64,000 nt of DNA, from contig JAHBXE010000005.1 in NCBI GenBank assembly GCA_019636625.1, positions 1 to 64,000 of the forward strand. Reading direction: 5' to 3'. A program made the translations under genes and the position numbers. Below the pieces are notes generated by a model. That model searched no databases. It saw nothing but the letters and a program-made list of their open reading frames with translations, and was not told the origin of the DNA. Below are positions 43,691-55,362 of this stretch, piece by piece (within the stretch, counting starts at the first letter, position 1; each line of letters begins with the position of its first letter). This DNA is from Phycisphaeraceae bacterium. GTDB lineage: Bacteria; Planctomycetota; Phycisphaerae; Phycisphaerales; UBA1924.

Positions 43691-46240
43691 TCACGGCTTT
43701 GTCTTCGCCTCTATCTCCGCGATCCATCCGCCGATCATCGCCGCATCGACCGGATCCCGCTTGCCGGTGCGAAGTTCGTTCAACGCCGGCAGCGCGCGCC
43801 GATCGCCGATGCTCAGCAGCGCCCGACCCGCCGCCTCCCACGCCCGACGCTCCCGATCCTCTAAAAGTTTGATGAGCGCCGGCACGGCGACATCCGGGTT
43901 GTGGTGCGCCAGTGTGGCCGCGGCGTTGATCGCCACGGGTCGGGTCCGATTCAGGTTGCCCGCCTGGGCGCACGTGAGCGCCACCGACAGCCCCTCCGGC
44001 ACGTTCAGCGCCGCCAGGGCCTCCAGCGCCGCCTGCCGCACCCGATCGTGCTGCGATTCGGACCCCGCGGCCGCGATCAGGATCGCCAGCCGATCGCGCC
44101 ATCCCGCCTCGCCGATCGCCCGCACCGCCGCCGCCCGGACACGCTCGCTTTCATCCTTCGTCGCCGCGGCGATGATGACATCGCGCACGCGCGCGTGGTC
44201 CGGCGTGAACGCGCCCGCCAGCACCTTGACCCCTTCCGATATGAGCGCCTCGCGAACGTCGTGGCTCTTGATCGCCTTTCGGCTCAGGGTGGCCAGCGCG
44301 GCGGCATTGCCCTTCGCCGCCAAACTTCCGATGCATGTCCGCCGGAGGACCACAGGCTCCCGTTCATCCGCCGCGACCCGCAGAAGGATCGAGGCGCCAA
44401 TGGCGGACCCATCGGCCGCGAGTTCCCGCGCTGCACGGACCCTCGCGGGCAGCGTCGGGCCCCGTTCGAGCTGGGCCAGCCATCGACGCACCGGCTGTTC
44501 GAACCGGACGTCCGCCAGCACCGAAAGTTCAGGGTCGATCACGATCATCGCGGGCTCAGCCGGCAGTTTGAATACCGCCTGGTTCTCTCTCGCGTCAAGG
44601 CGAACCACCCCAAGCGGCCTGGAGCCGGACTCGGCGTCAACCCAGATCGGCAGATCGAAGACGAACGCCGGGTTGTGCCCGTTGACGGTCTGCTTCTGCT
44701 CCGCCGCGAAGGCGAGTTCCGAGGTCTCCGGGTTCCACGTCGCCGTCAGGTGGACCTCCGGCACGCCGGGCCGGTAGCACCATTGTTCGAAGAACTGCTC
44801 CAGCGTCTCACCGGACACATCCTCGAGCGTACGGCGGAGGTCGTTGGTTTCCACCTCGCGGAACTTGAACTTCTGCACGTACGCCGCCAGGCCGCGGAAG
44901 AAGACCTCATCGCCGAGTTTCACACGGAGCATGTGCAGGATCGAGGCGCCCTTCGGGTATGGGTTGGCCGCCTTGCGGAACGTCTCCCACGGGTCGCGGT
45001 AGTCCTTGCTGACCATCGCGGGCTGGTACGGCGCATCGGCCTTGTCGCGGCCGATCACGCTGTCAAAGTTCCCCAGGACACCGGCCATGTATCCATCCCG
45101 GCCGTCGCGCTCCTCCCACCACAGGTTCGTGAAGTACGTCGCGAACCCTTCATTGAGCCAGATGTGCTCCCAACTCCTGCAGGTGATCAGGTCGCCGAAC
45201 CACTGGTGCGCCAACTCGTGCGAGATGAGCCCATCCAGGTCCCCGTCCTTGATCGTCTCCGCCGAGAAGATCGCGGTGTCGTACATCGTCGTCGCGGAGG
45301 TGTTCTCCATCCCGCCGGCGCTGAAGTTCCACACGACCAACTGCGCGTACTGGTCCCACGGGTACGCCTGACCCGTGCGACGCTCGAAAACGTCCACAAT
45401 CCGCGGGGTGTTCCCGTACGTCACCTTGATGTCTCCGCCCCGACCGGGCGGCACGTACACCGGCATGGGGATCCGGTCGCGCCCCGCGCGGGCGACGTTC
45501 TGGATATCGAACTTGCCCACGATCAGCGAGACCAGGTACGGCACGTGCGGCTTGTCCTGGAGCCAGTGGAACGTCGTCCTTCCCATCTCGGCAAACCGCG
45601 ACGGCGCGACCAGGCGACCATTCGAACTGACCAGGTAGCCCGACGGAACGGTCACGACCAGTTCCGTCGTCAGCCGATCGTTGGGCGAATCGTGGCACGG
45701 GAACCAGTAACTGTTGTCCTCCGCCTGCCCCTGCGTGTGCAGTTGCGCCGGCCGGCCCGGCCACGCGGGCGACTCCGGCGTCCACGTCAGGCCCCGGGGT
45801 GGATCGTCCACCGTGTACGTTGTCTCGACTTCCGCCGCTTCGCCCGGCGGCAGCACCGGCTCGAAGTTGACCGCCAACGTCCGGCCATCATGCGAAAACG
45901 TGACGCTCCTCCCCGGCGACTCAACCTTCACGATTTCCAGCAGTTTCGCATCAAGGACCAGCGTGGACATGGCCCTTCCCACCGGCACGAATCGGAGGTT
46001 CTGCACGGCCTTCAACCGCGGCGTGTTCATGTCCGGAATGTCGATCCGGAGCGTCATGTGCTGGAAGTCCACGTACGGGCTCGGGGGATAGGTCCGAAGG
46101 TCCCGTCCTGTCGCGGGGTCAAAACTCCCGATCTCGCGGGGCGCCGGCTGCCACCGGTGTGCCCCGCCGCAGCACTCATCACCCGGACGCGCCGCCGCGA
46201 CCGAACCCGCCGCGAGCACCAGCCACACCACCCGGCTCAT
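43691..46240 (-). CDS. M1 family aminopeptidase with HEAT-like C-terminus
   Basis: An 849-residue zinc metallopeptidase with a short signal (about residues 1-17). The exopeptidase motif GGMENTS precedes the zinc site HELAHQ (His341, Glu342, His345), and the third ligand is Glu364 in WLNEG, giving the exact HExxH-x18-E spacing. After the catalytic domain, about 270 residues form Ala-rich alpha-helical repeats of HEAT type, perhaps a substrate-handling or partner-binding scaffold. It removes N-terminal residues from peptides in the periplasm. It overlaps the second M1 gene by four bases. Confidence 0.95.
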   Translation of the reverse strand: MSRVVWLVLAAGSVAAARPGDECCGGAHRWQPAPREIGSFDPATGRDLRTYPPSPYVDFQHMTLRIDIPDMNTPRLKAVQNLRFVPVGRAMSTLVLDAKLLEIVKVESPGRSVTFSHDGRTLAVNFEPVLPPGEAAEVETTYTVDDPPRGLTWTPESPAWPGRPAQLHTQGQAEDNSYWFPCHDSPNDRLTTELVVTVPSGYLVSSNGRLVAPSRFAEMGRTTFHWLQDKPHVPYLVSLIVGKFDIQNVARAGRDRIPMPVYVPPGRGGDIKVTYGNTPRIVDVFERRTGQAYPWDQYAQLVVWNFSAGGMENTSATTMYDTAIFSAETIKDGDLDGLISHELAHQWFGDLITCRSWEHIWLNEGFATYFTNLWWEERDGRDGYMAGVLGNFDSVIGRDKADAPYQPAMVSKDYRDPWETFRKAANPYPKGASILHMLRVKLGDEVFFRGLAAYVQKFKFREVETNDLRRTLEDVSGETLEQFFEQWCYRPGVPEVHLTATWNPETSELAFAAEQKQTVNGHNPAFVFDLPIWVDAESGSRPLGVVRLDARENQAVFKLPAEPAMIVIDPELSVLADVRFEQPVRRWLAQLERGPTLPARVRAARELAADGSAIGASILLRVAADEREPVVLRRTCIGSLAAKGNAAALATLSRKAIKSHDVREALISEGVKVLAGAFTPDHARVRDVIIAAATKDESERVRAAAVRAIGEAGWRDRLAILIAAAGSESQHDRVRQAALEALAALNVPEGLSVALTCAQAGNLNRTRPVAINAAATLAHHNPDVAVPALIKLLEDRERRAWEAAGRALLSIGDRRALPALNELRTGKRDPVDAAMIGGWIAEIEAKTKP

Positions 46241-48219
46241 CGCGCACCTCCTGAAACCAGCGCGGTCGTTCGCACCTGCAACGCTTCCAGCGAGGCCAGC
46301 GCCGCATCCCTCAGTTCGAGTTCCTCCCCGCGTGCAAGAACAAGCAGCGTCTCCGCCGCGGCCGGATCATCAAACTCACGAAGATGTTCCGCCGCCTGGA
46401 TCTGCGCCAGCAGCGAAGAATGCCGGGCCTGTTCGATCCACATCGCCAGGGGCTTGCGGATCGATGTCGGCGCCACCACGGACATCTCCGGATCGACGGT
46501 CACATCCGCCGGCTTGGCCGCCAGCCGAACCTTCAACTCCGCCTGCATCGAATCCATCCGCACCGTCCGTCGCTCCAGCCCATCCCCCACCTTGATCTCC
46601 ACCGGCAGGTCCAGCACGTACGCCGGATTGTCCGCGTTGATCCGCTGCGTCTGCTTGAAGGTCACGGTCAACTCCCCCGCACCGTCCGGCTTCTCTTCCT
46701 CCGCCGGGCTCCACTCCATCTCCACCGCCAGGCGCGGCAGCCCCGGCCGGTAGCACCACTGCGTGAAAAACCGCTCCAGACTCTGTCCCGAGAACTCCTC
46801 CAGGCAGTACCGGAAGTCGTCCGTCTCCACGCTCCCCAGCGCGTGCCGCTTCACGTAAGCCCGCACCGCGGGCCAGAACACGTCATCCCCCAGTTGCATC
46901 CGCAGCATGTGCAGCACGCACGCGCCCTTGGAGTAGATGTCGTTGGCCTTGATGAAGTTGGCGAATGGGCTCGCGTAGTAGCGGGACACCATCGCCGGCG
47001 CCGCGGGCGCGCTGGTGCGGTTCATGCCGCCTTGCGTCCGGATGAACTGGGCCATCTTCCGTTGGTAGTCGCGCCTCGCCCGCCCCGGCGCCGCCGCGCC
47101 CTCGGCCCACATCGCTTCGCCGTAACTCGCCCACCCTTCGTTCAACCAGGCGTGCTCCCAGGTCTTGCAGGTCAGGTAATCGCCGAACCATTGGTGAATC
47201 AACTCGTGCGCGATGATGTCGTCCTGGCTTCCGGGCCTCGCCCGCGCCGAGGACTCCGACATCGTCGTGGCCGAGGTGTTCTCCATGCCGCCCTGGTACC
47301 CGCGGCACAGCGCCTGGCTGTACTTGTCCCACGGGTAGGGGAGGTCGAGCAGCGTCGAGAAGTACGACATCATGGCGGGTGTCGCGCTGTACACCTTCGC
47401 CGCGTTCTCCTCCGTGCCCACCGGCGCGTAGAGGTAGTTGACCACCGCGTTCTCCTCCGGCGTCCCGCCCGGGAGGCCCACGATCGAGAATCGCCCCACC
47501 ACAAGGGTCACCAGGTAGTTGGCGTGGGGCTTGTCCTGCAGCCAGTGCCACGTCATTCTCGGCTTGCCGCTGGCGGCCGGGCTCCCCAGGCGCGTGCCGA
47601 CGAGTCGCCCGTTCGAACTCACCACGAACGGGTCCTCGACCGTCACGATCAACTCGGTCGTCAATCGCTCGTTCGGAAAGTCGTGGCACGGAAACCACTT
47701 CCGGTTGAACTCGGGCTGGCCCTGGCTGTGGATCTGCGCGAACTTGCTGGTCTCGTCCGAGGCCGAAAGCTTGCCGCGCGTCCACGTAAGCCCCCCGCCG
47801 ATGATGCCCCCCGCCGGCCTGGGATTCTCGAGCGTGTACGACGTGACGAACTCCGCCGTCTCGCCCAGCCGCAGCGCCGGCTCCACCGCGATGCGGAGCA
47901 CACCGTCGGCGTGTTCAAACCTCGCCGCGCGACGCGACCTCCCATCCGTCCGCATCACGGACTGGATCTTCATTCCATCGGCGTTGAGCACCAGTTCCGA
48001 TCTCGCACGCCCGATCGGGGTGACCGTCAGCGTCTGTTCCGCGCTGAGCGCCCTCGCCTCCATGTCCGGGATATCGATCACCAGCCGCATATGCAGGTGG
48101 TCGAAGTGCCGCGGCGGCGGGTAGTTCGCCGCATCCGCCCCCGAACCGGTGACACGAACGTCCTGCGCCCATGCCGAGTGGGCCACGATCACGACCGCCA
48201 GAAGAACGAAGTTTCGCAT
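46237..48219 (-). CDS. M1 family metallopeptidase, second paralogue
   Basis: A 660-residue exported zinc peptidase (signal about residues 1-18). It carries GGMENTS and the zinc motif HELIHQ (His338, Glu339, His342) with Glu361 in WLNEG. It lacks the long HEAT-like extension of its neighbour. The stop overlaps the neighbour's start (ATGA, 46237-46240), so the pair is translationally coupled with this gene first. Similar N-terminal halves show the two arose by duplication and then diverged; different peptide preferences are likely. Confidence 0.95.
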   Translation of the reverse strand: MRNFVLLAVVIVAHSAWAQDVRVTGSGADAANYPPPRHFDHLHMRLVIDIPDMEARALSAEQTLTVTPIGRARSELVLNADGMKIQSVMRTDGRSRRAARFEHADGVLRIAVEPALRLGETAEFVTSYTLENPRPAGGIIGGGLTWTRGKLSASDETSKFAQIHSQGQPEFNRKWFPCHDFPNERLTTELIVTVEDPFVVSSNGRLVGTRLGSPAASGKPRMTWHWLQDKPHANYLVTLVVGRFSIVGLPGGTPEENAVVNYLYAPVGTEENAAKVYSATPAMMSYFSTLLDLPYPWDKYSQALCRGYQGGMENTSATTMSESSARARPGSQDDIIAHELIHQWFGDYLTCKTWEHAWLNEGWASYGEAMWAEGAAAPGRARRDYQRKMAQFIRTQGGMNRTSAPAAPAMVSRYYASPFANFIKANDIYSKGACVLHMLRMQLGDDVFWPAVRAYVKRHALGSVETDDFRYCLEEFSGQSLERFFTQWCYRPGLPRLAVEMEWSPAEEEKPDGAGELTVTFKQTQRINADNPAYVLDLPVEIKVGDGLERRTVRMDSMQAELKVRLAAKPADVTVDPEMSVVAPTSIRKPLAMWIEQARHSSLLAQIQAAEHLREFDDPAAAETLLVLARGEELELRDAALASLEALQVRTTALVSGGAR

Positions 48220-48281
48220 GTTCGCCTCGCAATAGCGACGGCGAGTGTATCAGACCACCGGTGGCAGAGCGGCTCTTCCTT

Positions 48282-50395
<2,114 letters not shown>

Positions 50396-50484
50396 ACCGT
50401 CGCCATCAGGATCCGTGCGTCTGGACCCGTGCCATCGAAGTCCGCTTGGAGACTTCGATGCTCCCTTCCCGCCGCCACCGTCTC

Positions 50485-51732
50485 TCACACCCGCCCCACC
50501 ACGGCGCGGCACACATCACCCAGCGCCGTACACGCCCGCCTCACATCCCCCACCGTCGTAAACGGCCCGACGCTCAATCGGAACACCCCGCCACCGGCGG
50601 TCGTCCCCATCCCCTCGTGCACGCGCGGCGCACACGACAACCCCGCCCGCCCCAGCACGCCGTGCTCCTGTTCCAGGATCGCCGCCAGTTCCTGGGGCGC
50701 CAGCGCCTCGTGAACCATCGAGAACACGCCCGTTCTCCCGTCCACCGTCGCCGGCCCTACCAGCCGAAGTCCCATCCGCCCCGGCCCACCGCCATCATCA
50801 ACCGCACCGAGCTCTCTCAATCCCCCCAACATCGCCGCACGCAACTCCCGTTCGTGCGCCTCCACATCATCCATCCCCCGCTCCAGCAGGTACCGCACAC
50901 CCTCCGACAGCCCCACGATCCCCACCGCGTTCTGCGACCCCGATTCGTACTTGTCCGGCAATGACTCCGGCTGCCGATCCTGCTCCGACTTCGACCCCGT
51001 TCCGCCCTCCCGCAGCGTCGATACCACCCGCTCGACACCGGGTCGGATGTAGAGCGCGCCCGTCCCCAGCGGGCCCAGCAGCCCCTTGTGCCCGGGCAAC
51101 GCCACCAGGTCCACCCCCAACTCGCGTACATCCACCTTTATGTGCCCGGCCGACTGCGCCGCATCCAGCAGCACCAGCACCCCCGGGTTCACCCGCCTGC
51201 ACGCCGCGACGATCTCCTCCACCGGCTGCACCGCCCCCGTCACGTTGCTCACATGATTGATCGACACCAGCACCGTGTCCGCCCGCACCGCCGCGGCCAC
51301 GTCCGCCGGGCTCACCCCCCATCCCCTCACCGCCACGCACGTCCACGACACCCGCGGGTCCTCCGCCGCCAGCGAGTTGAGCGGCCGCAGCACGGAGTTG
51401 TGATCCAGCGCCGTCGCGACGACATGAACCGAGCTTCCCTCGCCGCCGCTGGCCTGCAGCGCCCGCCGCACCACGCCCTTGATCGCCAGGTTCAGCGCAT
51501 CGGTCGTGTTGAGCGTAAACACCACGTGGTCCGGATCTTCGCCGTGAAGCAGCCTGTTGATCCGATCGCGGCACTGCCGGATCAGCCGCCCCCCCTCCCG
51601 AGCCTCGAAGTACGCCCCGCGACCGGCCGTGCCCCCGACTTCCGTCCCATACCGCAGCATCGCCTCGTGCACCGCGCGAGGCTTCGGGAACGATGTCGCC
51701 GCGTTGTCCAGGTACAAGCGTGTCGCCGCCAT
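50485..51732 (-). CDS. Cysteine desulfurase-like aminotransferase (class V)
   Basis: A 415-residue PLP-dependent enzyme. LYLDNAATSFPKP at the start, the PLP Lys in LPGHKGLLGP, and a candidate active-site Cys in AGLSCAPRVHEGMGT are those of the cysteine desulfurase-like family; the last motif matches the CsdA/TIGR01977-type members rather than IscS. It likely removes sulfur from cysteine for Fe-S or thio-modification. No SufE, IscU or other Suf gene is next to it. It is in the same direction as gcvT, 34 bp apart. Confidence 0.9.
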   Translation of the reverse strand: MAATRLYLDNAATSFPKPRAVHEAMLRYGTEVGGTAGRGAYFEAREGGRLIRQCRDRINRLLHGEDPDHVVFTLNTTDALNLAIKGVVRRALQASGGEGSSVHVVATALDHNSVLRPLNSLAAEDPRVSWTCVAVRGWGVSPADVAAAVRADTVLVSINHVSNVTGAVQPVEEIVAACRRVNPGVLVLLDAAQSAGHIKVDVRELGVDLVALPGHKGLLGPLGTGALYIRPGVERVVSTLREGGTGSKSEQDRQPESLPDKYESGSQNAVGIVGLSEGVRYLLERGMDDVEAHERELRAAMLGGLRELGAVDDGGGPGRMGLRLVGPATVDGRTGVFSMVHEALAPQELAAILEQEHGVLGRAGLSCAPRVHEGMGTTAGGGVFRLSVGPFTTVGDVRRACTALGDVCRAVVGRV

Positions 51733-51766
51733 GCGCGATGGTAGCCGCCGGCCTTGCCGCCGCCGA

Positions 51767-52888
51767 TCACCCCTTCCGAGGCTTGTAGAACGGCAGCTTC
51801 ACCACTTTCCCCGCCAGTTCGCCGCGGCCGGTGTCCACCGTGAGCTCCGTCCCCACCTCGGTCAGCGAGGTGTCCACGAATCCCATCGCGATGCCGTGCC
51901 CGAGCGTCGGGCTCAGGCACGCGCTGGTCACTTCCCCCACCGCCGCTCCGCCACGCTTGATCACATTCCCCTGACGCGCCGTGCGCTTGCCTTCAATCGC
52001 GAGACCCACCAGCTTCCGCTTCGGCCCGCCCTCGGCAACGGTTCGCTTGAGCGCCTCCATCCCGATGAACCGCTCGCCGTACTCCCCCTGGTCCTTGTCC
52101 AGGGCGATGGCGAAGTCCACGCCGCACGACAGCGCGTTGATCTCTTCGCCCAGTTCGTGCCCGTACAGCGGCATCCCCGCCTCCATGCGCAGCGTGTCCC
52201 TCGCGCCGAGCCCTGCCGGCTTGAGCAGCGACTTGTCTCCGGCTTCCTTCTCCACGTACCCAAGCGCCATCGACACCGCCATCGAAGGCAGGATCACCTC
52301 GACCCCGTCTTCCCCGGTGTATCCCGTCCGGCTCACGATCGCCTTCATGATCACCAGGTTCTTCACCAGAAACCGGTACCGCTTCAGGGCCGCGACTTCC
52401 GCGCTCAGCTTGGCCACCAGGTCCGGGATCACCTTCGGCCCCTGCAGCGCCACCATGGCCGTGCTCATCGTCTGATCGTCGAACTTCACCGTCAGGTCCC
52501 CCGCCGCCCGGACCTCCTCAAAGTGGCCCAGCAGCTTCTCCCGATTCGAGGCATTGACCACGATCAAGAACTCGTCGTCGTCCATGCGGTACACGATGAC
52601 ATCGTCCCGCACCCCGCCCCGCTCGTTGCACACCAGCGAGTACCGGCACTGCCCCGCCTCCATGTCGCTGATCTTCCGCGTGCACAACCGCTCGAGGAAC
52701 TTCCGCGCATGCTTCCCCGTCACCTTGACCCGCCCCATGTGGCTTACATCAAAGATCCCGCCCGAGGTCCGCACCTGGTGGTGCTCCTCGTGGATCCCCG
52801 TGTACATCATGGGCATCTGCCACCCGGCAAAGTCCACCATCTTGCCGCCGGCTTGAACGTGGTACGTATAGAGCGGAGTCTTCAGCAA
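51767..52888 (-). CDS. gcvT: Glycine cleavage system T protein (aminomethyltransferase)
   Basis: A 373-residue folate enzyme that moves the methylene group from the lipoyl arm of GcvH to tetrahydrofolate. The N-terminus VDFAGWQMPMMYTGIHEEH and the strand FDVSHMGRVKVTG are diagnostic, and the catalytic Asp lies in CNERGGVRDDVIVY. The C-terminal barrel contains CLSPTLGHGIAMGFVD. No gcvH or gcvP is adjacent, so the complex is dispersed. It shares direction with the desulfurase and panC genes. Confidence 0.96.
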   Translation of the reverse strand: MLKTPLYTYHVQAGGKMVDFAGWQMPMMYTGIHEEHHQVRTSGGIFDVSHMGRVKVTGKHARKFLERLCTRKISDMEAGQCRYSLVCNERGGVRDDVIVYRMDDDEFLIVVNASNREKLLGHFEEVRAAGDLTVKFDDQTMSTAMVALQGPKVIPDLVAKLSAEVAALKRYRFLVKNLVIMKAIVSRTGYTGEDGVEVILPSMAVSMALGYVEKEAGDKSLLKPAGLGARDTLRMEAGMPLYGHELGEEINALSCGVDFAIALDKDQGEYGERFIGMEALKRTVAEGGPKRKLVGLAIEGKRTARQGNVIKRGGAAVGEVTSACLSPTLGHGIAMGFVDTSLTEVGTELTVDTGRGELAGKVVKLPFYKPRKG

Positions 52889-52951
52889 AGTGCATCTCCA
52901 TGGCTTGCCCCCTCGCCCTCTCTCTTCCCGATCGACCCGGAGGGTAGCCCG

Positions 52952-53773
52952 TCAAGGCGACCACGCGGCGTTATCGATCAGCCGCGTACGACCCACGCGC
53001 GCCGCGATCAACGCACGCGCCGGCCCATTCCCAACGTTCGCCAGCGTCTGGGCATCTCGAACCACGGCGTACTCCACATCAACCCCTGAGAGCACGCCCG
53101 CCATCGCCGTTTCGGCCTCGGTCGCCGTCCGTGCCCGCCGCGCCGCATGAAGAGCACGCGGTATCGCCAGCGCTGCCTCCCGCTCCACGGCGCTCAAAAA
53201 CCGATTCCGGCTGCTCATCGCCAGCCCGTCCGGGTCGCGAATCGTCTCATGCCCAATGATCTCAATCGGCAGGCCCTGCTCCCGGGTCATCGCCGCCACC
53301 ACTCGCAACTGCTGCCAGTCCTTCTCACCAAAGACCGCCGCCGCCGGTCTCACCAGCCGGAACAACCGCAGCACAACCTGGCACACACCCGCGAAGTGAC
53401 CCGGGCGAAACCGATCTTCCAGCCCCGGCTCCACCGCCACCCGCGGCAGCACCGGAACCGGCGCCGATCGCTCATCCGGGTACATCACTTCAACGCTCGG
53501 CGCAAACACCGCCTCCGCCCCGGCCTCGCGGCACAGTGCCACATCTGCTTCCAGGGTCTTGGGGTACCGCTCAAAGTCGGACCGTTCATTGAACTGCGTC
53601 GGGTTCACGAAAATGCTGACGATGCACGCCCGGCCGCGATGGCGTGCCAGCTCGGCACCCTTCCGGATCAGCGCCGCATGCCCCTCGTGCAGGGCGCCCA
53701 TCGTGGGCACGAACACGCACCCCGGCACCGCCGGGTCCCGATCAAGTTCCGCCTGATCACGAAGAACGCGCAC
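52952..53773 (-). CDS. panC: Pantothenate synthetase
   Basis: A 273-residue cytoplasmic ligase forming pantothenate from pantoate, beta-alanine and ATP, a step of coenzyme A synthesis. FVPTMGALHEGHAALI carries the HIGH-like nucleotide motif; IFVNPTQFN and FGEKDWQQL are further signature pieces, and the KMSKS-like part is MSSRNRFL. The protein is family length and lacks any fusion. It lies 36 bp after the PilZ gene; panB is not nearby. Confidence 0.96.
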   Translation of the reverse strand: MRVLRDQAELDRDPAVPGCVFVPTMGALHEGHAALIRKGAELARHRGRACIVSIFVNPTQFNERSDFERYPKTLEADVALCREAGAEAVFAPSVEVMYPDERSAPVPVLPRVAVEPGLEDRFRPGHFAGVCQVVLRLFRLVRPAAAVFGEKDWQQLRVVAAMTREQGLPIEIIGHETIRDPDGLAMSSRNRFLSAVEREAALAIPRALHAARRARTATEAETAMAGVLSGVDVEYAVVRDAQTLANVGNGPARALIAARVGRTRLIDNAAWSP

Positions 53774-53809
53774 CCGGAAGGCTGGCGACCACAGCCCGCC
53801 AAGTCAAGC

Positions 53810-54244
53810 TCACCGCCGCCCCTGCTTCGTCAGCCACTCCCCGACTTCCGTCCGCTCCGGCGGCTTCTGCAGTTCGAGCTCCACCCGGTACAGCCCGTCC
53901 CCGTCGTATTCGCACGACACCACCCGCCCGAACAGGGGCACCGGTTTGTCATCAATCAGGTGGACCGCCACCAGAATCCGCCGTCCCGCGTGGCACATCC
54001 GCCTCGACCGGAACACCAGGCTCGACCGGCTCAGCTCCCGACCCTTCCCGGACCAGGTCGGCCCCGGACGGTCCCGGTCGTCCAGCTCGCACAGGTCCAA
54101 CTCCGCATCGAACTTGAGCGCCGTGGCCCGCTTGGGCGGCGGCATCCGAGGCGGGGGATCCTCATCCAGAAACGACGAGGCTGCCCGTGGCGGGGGTGGC
54201 GGCGCGGCCCCGAATCGACTGTTGTCCGAGAACAACGAACCCAT
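53810..54244 (-). CDS. PilZ-domain protein
   Basis: A 144-residue protein. The first 45 residues are Pro-rich and probably unstructured. The rest is a single PilZ-like beta-barrel: RELSRSSLVFRSRRM at the start, LVAVHLIDDKPVPLFGRVV and YRVELELQKPP. PilZ domains bind cyclic di-GMP through an RxxxR motif and a following (D/N)xSxxG; here the first motif is only partly evident, so binding is uncertain. The ATG at 54244 is chosen; ATG 54268 is also possible. It lies at the head of the panC direction. Confidence 0.62.
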   Translation of the reverse strand: MGSLFSDNSRFGAAPPPPPRAASSFLDEDPPPRMPPPKRATALKFDAELDLCELDDRDRPGPTWSGKGRELSRSSLVFRSRRMCHAGRRILVAVHLIDDKPVPLFGRVVSCEYDGDGLYRVELELQKPPERTEVGEWLTKQGRR

Positions 54245-54344
54245 GCGGCCTCCTGCTCCCTTGCCCATCGTCCGGATGCTCCCCCACCTTGCGGATCCCT
54301 GTCGGAAACGGGCAAATAACCAGCCCGGACCCCGGCGTGCGGAG

Positions 54345-54370
54345 TACAATGGCGTTCCTGTTAAACAGGA
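54345..54370 (+). promoter_or_regulatory. Candidate promoter and operator of the cyoE-SCO pair
   Basis: TACAAT (54345-54350) matches five of six bases of the -10 consensus. About seven bases downstream, at the expected start of transcription, TCCTGTT-A-AACAGGA (54356-54370) is a perfect inverted repeat with seven-base arms. It could be an operator or a 5' hairpin in the message. No good -35 is seen. The repeat lies 36 bases before the chosen GTG start. Confidence 0.4.
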
Positions 54371-54405
54371 GTTCTTGCTTCCAGCCAAGACTTCAGGACG
54401 AGAAC

Positions 54406-55359
54406 GTGACCCAGACCGCCCATTCTGCTCATGCCGCTCTGACCGAACCGAAACCGGGCGTCATCGCGTCGGTGATTGAGTGCACCAAGCCCCGTATCAC
54501 CCGGCTTGTCGCCATCACCTCAGGTGTCGGCTTCGGCACTGCCGCCATCGTTCGCCCGTGGCAACCGCTGGATCTTGTGCTCTCCGCCCTTGGTTGCATT
54601 GTCGGCACCGTGCTTTCCGCGGCCGGCGCCAATGCCCTCAACCAGTGGATGGAACGTGATCGCGACGCCTTGATGGTCCGCACATGCTCGCGCCCCTTGC
54701 CTCAGGAGCGGCTGGAGCCTCACACCGTTCTCGCGGCGGGATTGCTGCTCGGGCTTTCGGGGGTTGGGCTGCTCTGGGCGCTGTGCGGCGTGGTGCCGGC
54801 GGTCATCTCCCTGGCCACGATTCTCATTTACGTGCTTGTGTACACGCCACTCAAGACCGTGACATCGTTCGCCACGCTCATCGGCGCGATCCCCGGCGCA
54901 CTTCCCCCGCTGATCGGCTACACCGCGGGCGCGTCCGATCCGCTCGCTTCGCTCTCCACGGCGGGGGCCTGGGCGCTCTTTGCCATCATGTTCATCTGGC
55001 AGATCCCCCACTTCCTCGCGATCGCGTGGATGTACAAGGACGATTACGCCGCCGGCGGTTACCGCGTCTTGCCCGTGGTCGAGCCCACGGGTCGCAAGAC
55101 GGCCCGGTCCATTCTGCTGTGGAGCCTTGCGCTGGTCCCCGTCAGCCTCTGGCCGATCGTGCTGATGCGCCCCATCCCCGCGGGTGTGTACGGTGTGCTC
55201 GCCGGCGCCATGGGGATCGGGTTCCTCCTGCTGGCGGTGAAGCTCGCCGGGAGCCTCGCCCGCGCCGATGCCCGCCGCACGTTTATCGCCTCGATCATTC
55301 ACCTGCCCCTGCTGCTCGTGTTGATGGTCGTGTGCTGCGCTGTCTCCGCTCTGGCCTGA
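54406..55359 (+). CDS. cyoE: Protoheme IX farnesyltransferase (heme O synthase)
   Basis: A 317-residue membrane enzyme of the UbiA superfamily with about nine helices. It adds a farnesyl group to heme B to make heme O for terminal oxidases. The prenyl-phosphate site NALNQWMERDRDALM (N-x3-D-x3-D type) and the second site YKDDYAAGGYRVLP are intact. The GTG at 54406 is taken as start because the upstream in-frame ATG (54349) overlaps a good -10 element. It is followed after three bases by a SCO gene, so both are one unit serving cytochrome oxidase assembly, with the oxidase itself encoded elsewhere. Confidence 0.93.
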   Translation: MTQTAHSAHAALTEPKPGVIASVIECTKPRITRLVAITSGVGFGTAAIVRPWQPLDLVLSALGCIVGTVLSAAGANALNQWMERDRDALMVRTCSRPLPQERLEPHTVLAAGLLLGLSGVGLLWALCGVVPAVISLATILIYVLVYTPLKTVTSFATLIGAIPGALPPLIGYTAGASDPLASLSTAGAWALFAIMFIWQIPHFLAIAWMYKDDYAAGGYRVLPVVEPTGRKTARSILLWSLALVPVSLWPIVLMRPIPAGVYGVLAGAMGIGFLLLAVKLAGSLARADARRTFIASIIHLPLLLVLMVVCCAVSALA

Positions 55360-55362
55360 TCC

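Noticed and set aside
43901..46753. 950-residue open frame on the plus strand
   Set aside because: It lies opposite the M1 peptidase genes, whose zinc motifs and length leave no doubt about the true strand.
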